DNA of 64,000 nucleotides from assembly GCA_036251205.1 (NCBI GenBank), contig CP133958.1, positions 496,001-560,000 on the forward strand. Direction: 5' to 3'. The notes under the pieces are model-generated. The model saw only the letters and a program-made list of their open reading frames with translations. It searched no databases and was not told where the DNA came from. The stretch is from Orbaceae bacterium BiB. GTDB lineage: Bacteria > Pseudomonadota > Gammaproteobacteria > Enterobacterales > Orbaceae. Shown piece by piece: positions 38,255-48,821 of this stretch. The position numbers and the translations under genes are program-made. Positions within the stretch are counted from its first letter, which is position 1; every line of letters begins with the position of its first letter.

Positions 38255-38869
38255 ATGCAATATGGTTTTTATATTAATTCGACTAAGTGTACTGGCTGTA
38301 AAACTTGTCAAATTAGCTGTAAAGATGAAAAAAATCTCGATATCGGCCCAAAATTTCGTCGAGTTTATGAATATGGTGGTGGAGATTGGCAGCAAGTTAA
38401 TGGTTTATGGCAAAATAATACGTTTGTTTATTATTTATCAATATCTTGCAATCATTGCCAAGAACCAACTTGTGTGCAAGGTTGTCCAACCGGTGCTATG
38501 CATAAGCGCAGTGAAGATGGTCTAGTTGTCGTCGATCAGGATGTCTGTATCGGTTGTCGATATTGCGAGATGCGCTGCCCTTACGGTGCACCACAATTTG
38601 ATCAACAAAAAAGAGTGATGTCAAAATGTGATGGCTGTTACCAACGTGTTAGCGAAGGACTCTCCTCGGTTTGTGTAGAGTCTTGTCCTCAAAGAGCGCT
38701 TGAATTTAATGATATCAATGTGCTTCGCCAAAAATATGGACAAGAACGGGATATCGCACCATTACCCTCATCGACGTTAACGAAACCGAATATTGTCATT
38801 AGGGCTCACGCTAAAGCCAAAAAGAGTGGCGATCCTCTTGGTCGTATACTTAATCCAGAGGAGATATAA
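38255..38869 (+). CDS. dmsB: DMSO reductase iron-sulfur subunit
   Basis: 204 aa (E. coli DmsB 205). It holds four [4Fe-4S] clusters and relays electrons from DmsC to DmsA. Cys12, 15, 18 and 22 (KCTGCKTCQISC), then CNHCQEPTCVQGCPTGA, CIGCRYCEMRCPYGAPQF and KCDGC..VCVESCP supply sixteen cysteines. It ends RILNPEEI as in the family. It is 15 bp after dmsA with AGAGG as ribosome-binding site, and 2 bp before dmsC. Confidence 0.95.
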   Translation: MQYGFYINSTKCTGCKTCQISCKDEKNLDIGPKFRRVYEYGGGDWQQVNGLWQNNTFVYYLSISCNHCQEPTCVQGCPTGAMHKRSEDGLVVVDQDVCIGCRYCEMRCPYGAPQFDQQKRVMSKCDGCYQRVSEGLSSVCVESCPQRALEFNDINVLRQKYGQERDIAPLPSSTLTKPNIVIRAHAKAKKSGDPLGRILNPEEI

Positions 38870-38871
38870 CG

Positions 38872-39711
38872 ATGAATGAATTACCATTAGTTTTTTTTAC
38901 TGTTCTCGGGCAAATGGGTGCCGGAACTGTTTTAATGACCAGCTTATACAGTCTAATTTGCAAACAAACTACTTCTGTTATTAAAATTATGCGAATTAAT
39001 ACGGTCGCTTTAATTATTATGGCTCTCGCCATGATTATAGCGTCTTTTCATTTAGGTCATCCCCTACGTGCCTTAAATGTTATTTTCGGCATTGGTCGTT
39101 CACCAATGAGTAATGAAATTTTTACCTTTGGGATACTATTTTCAGTAACTTTTATCTCAGTTTTACTAACTTATTTTAGTCAACCCGATAACGGAAACCG
39201 ATTGCAATTATTAAAGAAGCTAACTCATAAAATAAACCATATCCCAGGTATGGCAAAACTCCTTGCACTCGTTTTGATAATAGTTAGTCTATTTTTTATC
39301 TGGACAATTGTTGCAACTTACATGCTAACCACAGTAAAAAATTGGGATACGCCTTATACGGTACTACAAATGTATAGTACGATGTTGATATTAGGTGGCG
39401 TGACAATAACTGTATTTGGTATTCGTAAACTGGGTATAATATGCTTTACTATTGGTAGTATAATTGTATTGACAACAAAATTACCTTATATCCATTTTGT
39501 TAGTGGGATTACGCCTGATTTAGCACAAGCACAATACTGTTTTTGGCTAATACAGTGTGGCACATTAGGGATCGCGCTCATCATAACGTTTATAAATAGT
39601 TTTAAATGTGGTAAATCTACCGCTATTTACGCAGCTGTAGCTATCTTAGCTTTAGTTGGCGAACTGTCGGGTAGGATTGCCTTCTATAATCTTTGGGCTA
39701 TTCCAATGTAG
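38872..39711 (+). CDS. dmsC: DMSO reductase membrane anchor subunit
   Basis: 279 aa, eight hydrophobic helices, E. coli DmsC 287. It oxidises menaquinol and anchors DmsAB to the periplasmic face. The N-terminus (NELPLVFFTVLGQMGAGTVL) and the segment SFHLGHPLRALNVIFGIGRSPMSNE hold the conserved quinol-site His and the family motif (about residues 58-82, in two parts). The C-terminus (ELSGRIAFYNLW) is also family-typical. Translation is coupled to dmsB. Confidence 0.93.
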   Translation: MNELPLVFFTVLGQMGAGTVLMTSLYSLICKQTTSVIKIMRINTVALIIMALAMIIASFHLGHPLRALNVIFGIGRSPMSNEIFTFGILFSVTFISVLLTYFSQPDNGNRLQLLKKLTHKINHIPGMAKLLALVLIIVSLFFIWTIVATYMLTTVKNWDTPYTVLQMYSTMLILGGVTITVFGIRKLGIICFTIGSIIVLTTKLPYIHFVSGITPDLAQAQYCFWLIQCGTLGIALIITFINSFKCGKSTAIYAAVAILALVGELSGRIAFYNLWAIPM

Positions 39712-39862
39712 TCCCGTTATAGTATAAAAAGGTAATAAAAAATGATATGTATTAAAGCATTAAAGTAAAACATATATTACATATTGATTTTTATTACTAT
39801 TTAATGATTTATCATAATACGGTTAAATATAATAATATAGAGATTTGTTGGGTAAAATAATT

Positions 39863-40471
39863 ATGAAGTTTACGATAGAAAGTATGAATCTTTCAACACG
39901 TCTATTTGGTGCTTTTTTTTACTATCCCCCTACTTCAGAAGCCTTAAAACCGTTATATACCAGCTTAAATGAGATTGAATCACTGTTTTTGTGGGAAAAT
40001 AAAAGTCTCATTCAGTCTCAATGTAAGCTTATACAAAAATATCTTAATGATCCTGAACTACCTTATCAATATTCAATACTTTTTGAAGGCCAAGGATTTA
40101 TGCCCGCGCCGCCTTGGGGATCTGTTTACCTTGATAAAGAGAATTTATTAATGGGCGAATCAACCCATCGCTATAGAGAATTTTTGCAACAACAAAATAT
40201 TGTTATGCAAACCGGCATTAATGAGCCAGAAGATCAATTTGGTTTAATGTTGATGACCCTTGCATTAATCATTGAGTCAGCTGAATTTGATGCAGCTAAG
40301 CAGCTGATTAGCCAACATATTATGCCTTGGGCTCCACGCTACTTAAGCTTATTAAAAGAGTATGATGGCAGCCCGTTTTATCAAGCTTTAGCAATTATTG
40401 TGGAACAGTATTTATCGACGATAGTTAAAACGTTAGACTTAACTGTCCCTCATTATTATTTATACAAATAG
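39863..40471 (+). CDS. dmsD: Tat proofreading chaperone DmsD
   Basis: 202 aa from ATG 39863 (E. coli DmsD 204), TorD/DmsD family. It binds the twin-arginine leader of DmsA until cofactor insertion is complete. The family blocks are nearly complete: YQYSILFEGQGFMPAPPWGSVY, in which the PPWGSVYLD run is diagnostic, NLLMGEST..YREFL and NEPEDQFGLMLM. An upstream TTG at 39845 would add MLGKII, which has no support from family length. It is 151 bp after dmsC, so it may have its own ribosome loading but is probably in the same operon. Confidence 0.9.
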   Translation: MKFTIESMNLSTRLFGAFFYYPPTSEALKPLYTSLNEIESLFLWENKSLIQSQCKLIQKYLNDPELPYQYSILFEGQGFMPAPPWGSVYLDKENLLMGESTHRYREFLQQQNIVMQTGINEPEDQFGLMLMTLALIIESAEFDAAKQLISQHIMPWAPRYLSLLKEYDGSPFYQALAIIVEQYLSTIVKTLDLTVPHYYLYK

Positions 40472-40473
40472 TT

Positions 40474-40492
40474 AGTCTGCCATCATCAGACT
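40474..40492. terminator. short hairpin between converging dmsD and phoU
   Basis: AGTCTG (40474-40479) and CAGACT (40487-40492) with a 7-nt loop, then TTTAAA. A modest bidirectional terminator. Confidence 0.55.
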
Positions 40493-40520
40493 TTAAATCA
40501 ATTAACTCGGTGGTAAATAG

Positions 40521-41234
40521 TTATTGAGCTAATAGCTCATCAATCACATCATCACCGACATGTCTAAAATCTTGACCTTTAACAAAGTAAAAAATTAATT
40601 CACTAATATTTTGACAACGAGAACTAATTCGTAAAATTGAGCGAGCACAATTTAATGCAATAATGATATTAGGAATTGAACGAGAATCTTCCATCATAAA
40701 TGTCATTAATTGTCGAATCACCATTTCGTAATTTTTTACGATGCGCTTATCTTCTTTATAAATGCGTAATGCTTCATTAATATTCATTCGAGTGAAGGCA
40801 TCTAATACATCGTGTAACATCTGAATGACATTATGCCCCATCGCATCTAAACTGGTTAGCAAAATCTGCTGTTCAGGCGTGAATTCCTGTTTGGCAATCT
40901 CGCAAATATCCTTCGCACTATCTCCGATACGCTCTAATTCAGCAATCGCTTTGATAATCGCCATAATAAGTCGTAGATCACTCGCTGTCGGTTGACGTTT
41001 AGCAATAATTTTTACACACGCTTCATCAATCGTCACTTCTAATTTATTAACTTGTTGATCGTTCTCTATCACTTGTTCGGCAAGATTAATGTCATGATTG
41101 AGTAGCGTACTAATTGCATCATTAAGCTGTTTTTCTACTAATCCCCCCATCACCATCATTTGGGTACGAATATGTGCAAGTTCTGCATCAAATTGACCTG
41201 AAATATGTTTACCTAAATAATCCATCATACTCAC
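40521..41234 (-). CDS. phoU: phosphate-specific transport system accessory protein PhoU
   Basis: 237 aa (E. coli 241): two three-helix PhoU bundles. The metal-binding ExxxD-type motifs are visible in each half ([20 protein letters not shown] at about 89-108, and [20 protein letters not shown] late in the protein). It links PstSCAB occupancy to PhoR and keeps the Pho regulon off when phosphate is ample. It is the last gene of the leftward pst operon, 56 bp after pstB. Confidence 0.95.
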   Translation of the reverse strand: MSMMDYLGKHISGQFDAELAHIRTQMMVMGGLVEKQLNDAISTLLNHDINLAEQVIENDQQVNKLEVTIDEACVKIIAKRQPTASDLRLIMAIIKAIAELERIGDSAKDICEIAKQEFTPEQQILLTSLDAMGHNVIQMLHDVLDAFTRMNINEALRIYKEDKRIVKNYEMVIRQLMTFMMEDSRSIPNIIIALNCARSILRISSRCQNISELIFYFVKGQDFRHVGDDVIDELLAQ

Positions 41235-41290
41235 CTATAATTAATTTTTAATCATTGCACCAACTACATTATGCTAAGCTTATTCAGCTA

Positions 41291-42055
41291 TCAACCATAA
41301 CGTCCAGTAATATAGTCTTCTGTCTGTTTCTTAGCTGGTGAGGTAAATACACGATCTGTGGTATTAAATTCAACTAACTCACCTAAATACATAAATGCCG
41401 TATAATCAGAACAACGTGCAGCCTGCTGCATATTATGTGTGACAATTAATACTGTATAGTCAGATTTTAATTCACTAATTAACTCTTCAATGCGCCCAGT
41501 TGAGATCGGATCGAGTGCAGAACATGGTTCATCGAGTAAAAGAACTTCAGGTTTAATCGCAATCCCCCGAGCGATACATAAACGTTGCTGTTGTCCACCC
41601 GATAAACTATTACCACTTTGTTGTAATTTATCTTTAACCTCATCCCATAACGCAGCTTTGGTTAATGCCCATTCAACACGTTCATCCATCTCAACGCGTG
41701 AGAGTTTTTCAAACAACTTAATACCAAAAGCAATATTGTCATAAATTGACATGGGAAATGGTGTCGGTTTTTGGAAAACCATACCGACTTGAGCTCGCAA
41801 CAATGACACATCCCTTGTATCAGTTAAAATATCGGTACCATTTAAAAGAATTTCACCCGTCGCTCTCTGCTCTGGGTAAAGTTGATACATTTTATTAAAT
41901 GTACGCAGTAACGTTGATTTACCACACCCAGATGGACCAATAAAGGCCGTTACAGTATTTTGTTTAATATCGATATTAATATTTTTCAATGCATGAAATT
42001 GATTGTAATAAAAATTAAGATCTTTAACGCTAATTTTAATGCTTGCTTCAGTCAT
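41291..42055 (-). CDS. pstB: phosphate ABC transporter ATPase
   Basis: 254 aa (E. coli 257). Walker A is GPSGCGKST (residues 40-48), the Q-loop [17 protein letters not shown], the ABC signature LSGGQQQR, Walker [14 protein letters not shown] and the H-loop VTHNM. The phosphate-type features ([20 protein letters not shown]) are present. It drives high-affinity Pi import with PstA and PstC. Confidence 0.96.
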   Translation of the reverse strand: MTEASIKISVKDLNFYYNQFHALKNINIDIKQNTVTAFIGPSGCGKSTLLRTFNKMYQLYPEQRATGEILLNGTDILTDTRDVSLLRAQVGMVFQKPTPFPMSIYDNIAFGIKLFEKLSRVEMDERVEWALTKAALWDEVKDKLQQSGNSLSGGQQQRLCIARGIAIKPEVLLLDEPCSALDPISTGRIEELISELKSDYTVLIVTHNMQQAARCSDYTAFMYLGELVEFNTTDRVFTSPAKKQTEDYITGRYG

Positions 42056-42090
42056 TATATTTATACCTTGTCCATATATCTGTTTAATTA

Positions 42091-42948
42091 CTATTTAATT
42101 TTGTTCGCAAATAACAGTCTTGCGAGAATATTAAGGAATAAAACAAATAGTGTGATCAGTAATACCCCAACCCATGCCAATTGCTGCCATTCAATAAATG
42201 GACTCATGGCAAATTTAAAAATAGTCACTGGTAAATTAGCAATTGGATTGGTTAAATCCGTACTCCAGAATTGGTTAGATAACGAAGTAAATAACAATGG
42301 TGCAGTCTCACCAGCAATACGCGCAATAGCAAGTAATACCCCAGTAACAATACCTGATATAGAGGCTTTTAAAGTAATTTTTAAAATCACCTGCCAACGC
42401 GGTGCACCTAAAGCATAAGCGGCTTCTCGCAACGTTCCTGGCACGAGTAACAGCATATTTTCAGTAGTTCTAACAATGATAGGTAGTTGAATTAAGGCTA
42501 AGGCAATAATTCCTGCAATCCCTGAAAAACGCCCCATCTGAGTTACCACAAGCATATAGACAAATAGTCCAATAATAATCGATGGTGCAGAAAGGAGTAC
42601 ATCATTAATAAAACGAATGATATTGGCCAAAAATGACTTTTTGCCATATTCTGCTAGATAAATTCCAGCTAAAATACCTAATGGGGTGCCAATTAATGTC
42701 GCCCAAATAATCAGTAAAAAACTCCCCATAATTGCATTAGCTAACCCACCGCCTTCAGTATTAGGTGGTGGTGTCATTTCAGTAAAAACAGCCATTGATA
42801 AGCTATCAAAACCTTTATCAAAGGTTGATAACAAAATCCAAATTAACCAAAATAGACCAAATACAACCGTGAGCAGTGATAAACTGATCACTAATTGATT
42901 CTTAACCTTACGCCAATGCTGTCGATAATTAATAGGAGACGGTTTCAT
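42091..42948 (-). CDS. pstA: phosphate ABC transporter permease PstA
   Basis: 285 aa (E. coli 296), six helices. The permease EAA loop is [22 protein letters not shown] (about 175-196, in two parts). The loop [22 protein letters not shown] is characteristic of PstA. Its ATG overlaps the pstC stop codon by one base (TAATG), so the two permeases are made together. Confidence 0.95.
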   Translation of the reverse strand: MKPSPINYRQHWRKVKNQLVISLSLLTVVFGLFWLIWILLSTFDKGFDSLSMAVFTEMTPPPNTEGGGLANAIMGSFLLIIWATLIGTPLGILAGIYLAEYGKKSFLANIIRFINDVLLSAPSIIIGLFVYMLVVTQMGRFSGIAGIIALALIQLPIIVRTTENMLLLVPGTLREAAYALGAPRWQVILKITLKASISGIVTGVLLAIARIAGETAPLLFTSLSNQFWSTDLTNPIANLPVTIFKFAMSPFIEWQQLAWVGVLLITLFVLFLNILARLLFANKIK

Positions 42949-43907
42949 TATGATTTACCCTCTTTTCTATTCAAACGCGCAATTAATAACTTTGAAAAAC
43001 CAAGAACAATAAATGTAATAACAAATAGGATTAATCCTAATTCCATTAATGCTGCGGTATGTAAACCAGGTTCAGCTTCGGCAAACTCATTAGCTAGAGT
43101 CGAAGTAATACTATTACCAGGCATAAACAATGAGAAACTATCCAGTTGATAAGTATTACCAATAATAAATGTTACCGCCATCGTTTCACCTAAGGCTCGT
43201 CCAAGACCTAACATAATACCGCCAATAACACCATTTTTAGTATAAGGTAGAACGATATAACGTACACACTCCCAAGTAGTACAGCCAACGCCATAAGCCG
43301 CTTCTTTCATTAATACAGGAGTTTGTTCAAATACATCGCGCATAACTGAAGCGATATAAGGAATAATCATAATCGCCAGAATGAGCCCCGCGGCTAAAAT
43401 ACCAATACCAAAGGCTGGCCCGGTAAAAAATATATTTAAAATAGGAATATTAGCAAAAATATCAGAAATTGGGATTTGAAAATAGACAGAAAAAAGTGGC
43501 GCAAAAACAAATAATCCCCACATACCATATACGATACTTGGAATAGCCGCTAATAATTCAATAGCGATACCCAGTGGACGTTTGAGCCATGTAGGCGATA
43601 ATTCAGTTAGAAATAGTGCAATACCAAAACTGACTGGTACAGCAATAATTAGTGCAATCGCTGATGTTACTAATGTACCATAAATAGGAACGAGAGCGCC
43701 AAACTCTTCAGCGGGCACATTCCACTCTTTATTCCATAAAAAAGCAAAGCCAAAATGCGTAATACTTGGCCAAGCAGCAATCATCAGTGATAAAATAATG
43801 CCACCTAAAAGCAATAAAACACCAATACCAGCGCCCCTGACAATAAGATCAAAAATAATATCGCCCCATCGATTTGGTGTATTGCTAACTGATTTTTGTT
43901 TAACCAT
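42948..43907 (-). CDS. pstC: phosphate ABC transporter permease PstC
   Basis: 319 aa from the ATG at 43907 (E. coli PstC 319). The longer frame from 43949 would start inside the strong hairpin at 43945-43977 and adds a non-family tail, so the inner start ([11 protein letters not shown]) is preferred. Six helices; the PstC segments [28 protein letters not shown] and [14 protein letters not shown] are clear, and the EAA loop is [20 protein letters not shown]. Confidence 0.94.
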   Translation of the reverse strand: MVKQKSVSNTPNRWGDIIFDLIVRGAGIGVLLLLGGIILSLMIAAWPSITHFGFAFLWNKEWNVPAEEFGALVPIYGTLVTSAIALIIAVPVSFGIALFLTELSPTWLKRPLGIAIELLAAIPSIVYGMWGLFVFAPLFSVYFQIPISDIFANIPILNIFFTGPAFGIGILAAGLILAIMIIPYIASVMRDVFEQTPVLMKEAAYGVGCTTWECVRYIVLPYTKNGVIGGIMLGLGRALGETMAVTFIIGNTYQLDSFSLFMPGNSITSTLANEFAEAEPGLHTAALMELGLILFVITFIVLGFSKLLIARLNRKEGKS

Positions 43908-43944
43908 ATTGTCTCTTCTTACATTTATTCTATTTGATACTAAC

Positions 43945-43977
43945 AGCACAATTAGTTACACTGTAACTAATTGTGCT
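43945..43977 (-). promoter_or_regulatory. strong pstS-pstC intergenic hairpin
   Basis: AGCACAATTAGTTAC and GTAACTAATTGTGCT form a perfect 15-bp stem with a 3-nt loop. No T run follows on the coding (leftward) strand, so it is not a classic terminator. A stable hairpin between pstS and the permease genes would protect or separate the abundant pstS message from pstCAB-phoU, as intergenic stem-loops do in other binding-protein operons. A weaker GCCC/GGGC hairpin (44018-44035) lies nearer the pstS stop. Confidence 0.75.
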
Positions 43978-44058
43978 AGTCATCATTTCAATATCACATC
44001 ACTACAACTTAAATATTGCCCAACTATTGCAGGGCTTTTGATGAACTTTATCGTGATT

Positions 44059-45105
44059 TTAGTTCTTTACTGGATAAATTTCAGCACCTTGTTTATCCGT
44101 AATTTGAGTGTGCCAAGCTTGATTAATCGTTTTCACAACACTCTCAGGTAATACTGCATAATCAAGCGCTACCGCTTGGTCTTTACCATACTGATAAGTC
44201 CAATTGAAGAAATCAAGAACAGCTCGCCCTTTACTACTATTATCTTGTTGTTTTTGCAATAAAATAAAGGTCGCAGATGTAATTGGCCAAGCATTTTCAC
44301 CGGATTGGAAAGTTAAGTCCTGAGCAAATGATTGATCCCATTTTGCATTTTGCGCTGCTGCACTAAAGCTGGTTTCTGATGGTTCAACAATCGTATGGTC
44401 AGCTGAATAGAGTTTACTATAAGTTAGGTGATTTTGTTTTGCATAAGCATATTCAACAAAACCGATTGAACCAGGTAAACGTTGTACAAATGCCGCTACA
44501 CCATCATTACCTTTACCACCAATACCTGTTGGCCAATTAACAACGGTACCAACCCCTACTTCATCTTTCCAAACGCTATTTACTTTACTTAGATATTGAG
44601 TAAATACATATGAAGTACCAGAACCGTCCGCCCTTCTAACCACATTAATGGCTAGGTTAGGTAAATTTAATGTTGGATTTAGTTTTGCAATAGCAGGATC
44701 ATTCCATTTTTTAATCTTACCTAAAAAGATATCGCCTAATGTTTGTCCATCTAGCAACAATTGACCGGATGTAATTCCATTAACATTAACAACAATAACA
44801 ATACCACCAATTACTGTTGGGAATTGAAATAATCCTTGTTCTTTTAATTGGCTATCAGATAGCGGCATATCACTTGCACCAAAATCAACTGTTTTAGCAT
44901 TAATTTGTTTAATACCACCAGATGAACCAATTGCCTGATAATTAACTTTAACTTGAGTCTGCTTATAGTAGCTATCTGCCCATTTGGCATAAATCGGAGC
45001 TGGGAAAGAGGCACCGGCCCCAGTTAAATTGACATCGGCTTGCGCTGTTAGCGAAAATGCAAATAGTGAACCAATTAATGTTGATAATATCACTCGTCTG
45101 TTCAT
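44059..45105 (-). CDS. pstS: periplasmic phosphate-binding protein
   Basis: 348 aa (E. coli 346). A Sec signal peptide ([23 protein letters not shown], cleaved before DVNLTGAG) is followed by the mature protein. Phosphate-contact motifs are [13 protein letters not shown] near the N-terminus, [18 protein letters not shown] and [11 protein letters not shown]. High-affinity Pi capture in the periplasm. It is headed by a near-perfect Pho box (45170-45187). Confidence 0.96.
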   Translation of the reverse strand: MNRRVILSTLIGSLFAFSLTAQADVNLTGAGASFPAPIYAKWADSYYKQTQVKVNYQAIGSSGGIKQINAKTVDFGASDMPLSDSQLKEQGLFQFPTVIGGIVIVVNVNGITSGQLLLDGQTLGDIFLGKIKKWNDPAIAKLNPTLNLPNLAINVVRRADGSGTSYVFTQYLSKVNSVWKDEVGVGTVVNWPTGIGGKGNDGVAAFVQRLPGSIGFVEYAYAKQNHLTYSKLYSADHTIVEPSETSFSAAAQNAKWDQSFAQDLTFQSGENAWPITSATFILLQKQQDNSSKGRAVLDFFNWTYQYGKDQAVALDYAVLPESVVKTINQAWHTQITDKQGAEIYPVKN

Positions 45106-45169
45106 AAAGACCTCTCTATTAAGATTAATTAATGCAACTTCTTTATTGAGATAATCGTATCTGAAATAT

Positions 45170-45187
45170 ATGACAAGAATATGACAA
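45170..45187 (-). promoter_or_regulatory. Pho box upstream of pstS
   Basis: On the leftward strand TTGTCAT-ATTC-TTGTCAT: two exact 7-mers 11 bp apart, against the E. coli consensus CTGTCAT-N4-CTGTCAT. It ends 65 bp upstream of the pstS ATG, the expected place for PhoB activation. Confidence 0.9.
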
Positions 45188-45200
45188 AATATCTCATCGG

Positions 45201-46499
45201 TTAAATATCATTACTATGATCGATATATTGCTCAGGTAATACAAAAGAGAACTGGCTACCCTCAGTCAATTTACTCCTGATTTGTAACTTGGTGTTACCA
45301 TGATTAAGTAGCGCATGTTTAACAATAGCTAACCCTAATCCACTACTACTAGATGCAATAAATCGAGCATCATCAACTTTATAAAAACGTTCGGTTAAAC
45401 GGTTGAGATGATGAGATGCGATACCGGGACCAGAGTCTTTAACACTAAAATAAGCACCATAACTAACATGTCGCCACTCAATATTAATAGCGGTCCCATC
45501 TGGTGTGTGTTTGATTGCATTATAAATCAAATTCGTTATGACACTTTCTAACTGAGACTTAACACCAATTACCCTTAGTTGATCATCAATAGTAAATGAG
45601 ACTAAATAATGTGGATAGATCTGTTTAATATCCTGTTCGATATTATGGAGGATGGCTGGCACATTAACCTTTTGCATCGTTTTATTGAGTGGACTATTTT
45701 CGATATTACTTAACGCCAATATCTGCTCAATTAAGTTTTCCATACGATTAGTCTGAGACTGCATAGTCTGTATGGTCTTTTGGTAATCTTCAGCAGATAT
45801 CATGTCATCAGCAAGCATATCTAAATAACCTTTAAGCACAGTAATCGGCGTCCTTAATTCATGGCTAGCATTAGTAAAGAAGTCTCGTCGCTGTTTTTCT
45901 GCTAAATAGAGATGCCCCACGTCACGGGCGATAACAATCCATTGTTTATCAATATAAGGAATAATTCTAAATTCAATATAGTATTGTTGTCTAAATAATA
46001 ACGTAAGAGGCTGAGAAAAATTTCTTTTCGCCATATAATCGGCAAACTGAGGATAGCGGATAAGATTGACAATATTTTGTCCTTTATCATATGGCCAATG
46101 AATATTAAGCTCATTTTGCGCTATCTTATTGCACCACGTTATTGCACCATTATCTTCTACGAGTAAAAGTGAATCAGGAATTGATTCAGCGCCATGGCGA
46201 AAACGCTTAATAATATTCGCTAGCTCATTTTGCTTATTACGTTGTCTTCTTTGTCGCTTATGTAAGCCATAAAACAATAGATTTAAAGCACCAAATCCCG
46301 TTGAAGGATAGACATTATTTTGTTGCCAGATCCAATAGGATAAACGTTGTAATTGGTATGCGTAATACAATATTAGAACTAATAGCGCTATCGTTATGAC
46401 TAACCAAACTCGTCCAAAAACCGTACCTAAAATAGCGGCAATAATTAATACTAGTGTAATTTCACATACGATACGTTGCCAAAAATTGTGTTTTAACAA
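45201..46499 (-). CDS. phoR: phosphate regulon sensor kinase PhoR
   Basis: 432 aa (E. coli 431). Two N-terminal membrane helices (about 10-50), a charged region, a PAS domain (about 95-200), then the HisKA domain with the phosphorylated His213 in [19 protein letters not shown]. The HATPase_c domain follows, with N box ([13 protein letters not shown]), G1 (VKDSGPGIA), F box (LTERFYKVD) and G2 ([13 protein letters not shown]). It phosphorylates PhoB when phosphate is low. It is 20 bp downstream of phoB and 95 bp before pstS. Confidence 0.96.
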   Translation of the reverse strand: MLKHNFWQRIVCEITLVLIIAAILGTVFGRVWLVITIALLVLILYYAYQLQRLSYWIWQQNNVYPSTGFGALNLLFYGLHKRQRRQRNKQNELANIIKRFRHGAESIPDSLLLVEDNGAITWCNKIAQNELNIHWPYDKGQNIVNLIRYPQFADYMAKRNFSQPLTLLFRQQYYIEFRIIPYIDKQWIVIARDVGHLYLAEKQRRDFFTNASHELRTPITVLKGYLDMLADDMISAEDYQKTIQTMQSQTNRMENLIEQILALSNIENSPLNKTMQKVNVPAILHNIEQDIKQIYPHYLVSFTIDDQLRVIGVKSQLESVITNLIYNAIKHTPDGTAINIEWRHVSYGAYFSVKDSGPGIASHHLNRLTERFYKVDDARFIASSSSGLGLAIVKHALLNHGNTKLQIRSKLTEGSQFSFVLPEQYIDHSNDI

Positions 46500-46519
46500 A
46501 GTAACTCCTGCTGTTTATT

Positions 46520-47200
46520 TTACACAGAAAAGCGATATCCAGAACCTCTAACTGTTTGAATAAATCGCTCACCTTCTGATTTTTCAAGCTGTTTACGTAA
46601 ACGGCCAATATGCACATCAACCGTTCTATCATCTATATAGGAATCGTTACCCCAAACTGCAGTAATCAATTGATCTCGAGTAAACACCCGTTCAGGTTTA
46701 CTAGCCAGAAAACTTAACAATTTATATTCTGTTGGTCCTAAAGAGAGCTCAGTATCAGCCAAAAAAACACGCTGCGATTGTAAATCAATTTTTAATTCAC
46801 CAAAAATCAATACAGCATCATTATTAGGATAACTTCGTCGTAATAAAGCCTTTATTCTCGCAATCAATGCTTTATTTGAAAAAGGTTTAGTCATATAGTC
46901 ATCAGCACCGACATCAAACCCCATTACTTGATCATTCTCATCTTGTTTAGCGGTTAACATAAGGATTGGAATATCACGAGTAGACTCATTTTTTTTCAGG
47001 TGTTTGATAAATTGTAGCCCATTACCACCCGGCAACATCCAATCAAGCAAAACTAAATGAAAAGGAGTCGATTGACTCACTGCAATCGCCTGCGGATAGT
47101 CCTTAGCTTCAATTACTTGATAATTTTGATGTTCAAGCAAAATACGTAACATCTCCCGAATAGCATGATCATCTTCAACGATAAAAATTGTTTTTGTCAT
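46520..47200 (-). CDS. phoB: phosphate regulon response regulator PhoB
   Basis: 226 aa (E. coli 229). The receiver domain has the acidic pair EDD at 9-11, the phosphoacceptor Asp53 (LLDWMLPGGNG), T in MLTAK and K in YMTKPFSN. The OmpR-type winged helix (from about 130) ends in RTVDVHIGRLRKQLE and VRGSGYRF. It activates pst and other Pho genes by binding Pho boxes. A weaker Pho-box-like sequence precedes it, consistent with autoregulation. Confidence 0.96.
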   Translation of the reverse strand: MTKTIFIVEDDHAIREMLRILLEHQNYQVIEAKDYPQAIAVSQSTPFHLVLLDWMLPGGNGLQFIKHLKKNESTRDIPILMLTAKQDENDQVMGFDVGADDYMTKPFSNKALIARIKALLRRSYPNNDAVLIFGELKIDLQSQRVFLADTELSLGPTEYKLLSFLASKPERVFTRDQLITAVWGNDSYIDDRTVDVHIGRLRKQLEKSEGERFIQTVRGSGYRFSV

Positions 47201-47254
47201 AAAATATAAACAAACCTATTAGCAATTCGTATCCAGCCAGTATATAGTATTTTT

Positions 47255-47272
47255 GTGACAGTTTGATGAATT
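47255..47272 (-). promoter_or_regulatory. weak Pho-box-like site upstream of phoB
   Basis: On the leftward strand AATTCAT-CAAA-CTGTCAC: the second 7-mer differs from CTGTCAT at one base, the first matches 4 of 7, and the spacing is right. It lies 55 bp before the phoB ATG. Confidence 0.45.
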
Positions 47273-47407
47273 TTAGTTAATTTGTCATCACAACCTTTTA
47301 GTTCGTTCTAATGAGTTAAAGCCTAAATTGCACCATATTCGCTATAAGCGTGAAACTTTATAGTGAATTATGAACATTCATATTATCAGCGATATTAAAT
47401 GCAATTT

Positions 47408-48439
47408 TTATATCAATTTTAGATCTTTCAATGATTGTTTAATAAATGCATAAAAAATAGGTGCAAATACCAAGCCAATTACACCAAATATCGTTTCGCA
47501 AAACAGCATTGCAATAAGTAGCTCACAGATCCCTGCTTCAATTTTACTGCCGACAATTTTAGCATTTAATACATATTCCATTTTATGAATCAAAATGAGA
47601 TAAATAAGTACAATAATTGCCACATAAAATGATACCGTAAAACCGACAAAAAACATTAATACATTGACAATTAAGTTCCCCACTATTGGAATCAAACCAA
47701 ACACAAAAGTGGCTAATACTAAGCTTTTACTAAATGGTAGATGAATTCCAAAAATAGGTAGAATAATAAATAAGAAAATGGCAGTCATAACAGCATTAAA
47801 AAAGGCAATAAAAAATTGTGAAATAACCACATATTGAAAAACCATAACTAATCGATCAAGACTCGCTTTTAAAGCTGTAACCAACGCTGTTTTTGGTACA
47901 TCCTCATAACTATCTAAACGATTCTGTTGTTTAAAGCCTAAAATAAGTCCAATAATCATCCCCACAATTAAAATAATAAGTGTATGAAATGCATTGGTCG
48001 CCATTGATTGCAAATAAAAAACATGCTCTTTTAAATAAGCTGTAATATTAATATTAATCTGGTCCATATCATCGGGCAAATAACTTTGAATGCCCTCTGG
48101 TAGCGTTTGTGAAACTTTATCAATAATGGCATGTATCGCTTCCATCGTTTCAACTGGATGCTTAGCCATATTAATAAACCATGAAAACAGATACCATGAA
48201 CCGATCGTAATAATTGCCATAATGATTGATAATAACAGCATCACCGATAACAGTTTTGATTTGTTACCAAATCGACTCATTTTTTTCGATAGTAATGAGT
48301 CTAATTTAAGTGTTAAAAAATAAGTCAATAAACCAGCAATTAATGCAGGCATTAAACGCACCTGCATCAATATAATAAAAAAAATAGAAAATCCGACTAA
48401 ACAAAATAACCCTAACTTTTGCTGATTACTCATACCCAT
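47408..48439 (-). CDS. AI-2E family transporter (PerM/TqsA/YdiK type)
   Basis: 343 aa with about eight helices arranged as two, a soluble stretch (about 85-140), then six. The family landmarks are RLMPALIAGLLTYFLTLKLDSLL at the N-terminus and the late GLIPIVGNLIVNVL, with GSKIEAGICELLIAMLFCETIFGVIGLVFAPIFYAFIKQ at the C-terminal end (in parts). Family members export AI-2, Na+/H+ or are of unknown role; the substrate cannot be told. It is upstream of phoB on the same strand but has its own unit. Confidence 0.85.
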   Translation of the reverse strand: MGMSNQQKLGLFCLVGFSIFFIILMQVRLMPALIAGLLTYFLTLKLDSLLSKKMSRFGNKSKLLSVMLLLSIIMAIITIGSWYLFSWFINMAKHPVETMEAIHAIIDKVSQTLPEGIQSYLPDDMDQININITAYLKEHVFYLQSMATNAFHTLIILIVGMIIGLILGFKQQNRLDSYEDVPKTALVTALKASLDRLVMVFQYVVISQFFIAFFNAVMTAIFLFIILPIFGIHLPFSKSLVLATFVFGLIPIVGNLIVNVLMFFVGFTVSFYVAIIVLIYLILIHKMEYVLNAKIVGSKIEAGICELLIAMLFCETIFGVIGLVFAPIFYAFIKQSLKDLKLI

Positions 48440-48821
48440 TCGTTTATTACCTTATTTATTTAGGTGAAATTGTATTATAAAAAACAGCGAAATTAATATC
48501 ACAGGAAAAGAACAACGTTCTGATCATAATCATTTTTTGATAAATCTATCCTGATTTTTCAAAAGAATATATGCTATTTGATTTCTTAATTCAATATATT
48601 AAAAGCGTAAACTCGCATTAAAGCAATACAATTGATCCCCACTGAGAATAATAAAATTATTATCAAAAATAGCTAAACTAAGATAACTCTCGATCAAATA
48701 GTCCAATCAATAAATGACATAATATAATTCTTATCTATTTAATTACTTAATAAATTTATTTGTAACCAATTTTTGTATAGAATGTTGACCTTTTCAATTA
48801 AAACAACAGGAATAGTAAATC
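48440..48821. promoter_or_regulatory. gene-free divergent interval (AI-2E family gene / AbgT family gene)
   Basis: 382 bp, AT-rich, no ORF. AGGAA lies 9 nt before the transporter ATG at 48822. TTGATAAATCTATC near 48537 is a poor half FNR box. No clear promoter or operator is seen. Confidence 0.4.

Noticed and set aside
41960-42418. 152-aa rightward ORF over pstB/pstA
   Set aside because: Antisense shadow of two well-supported genes; composition is that of reversed membrane protein codons.
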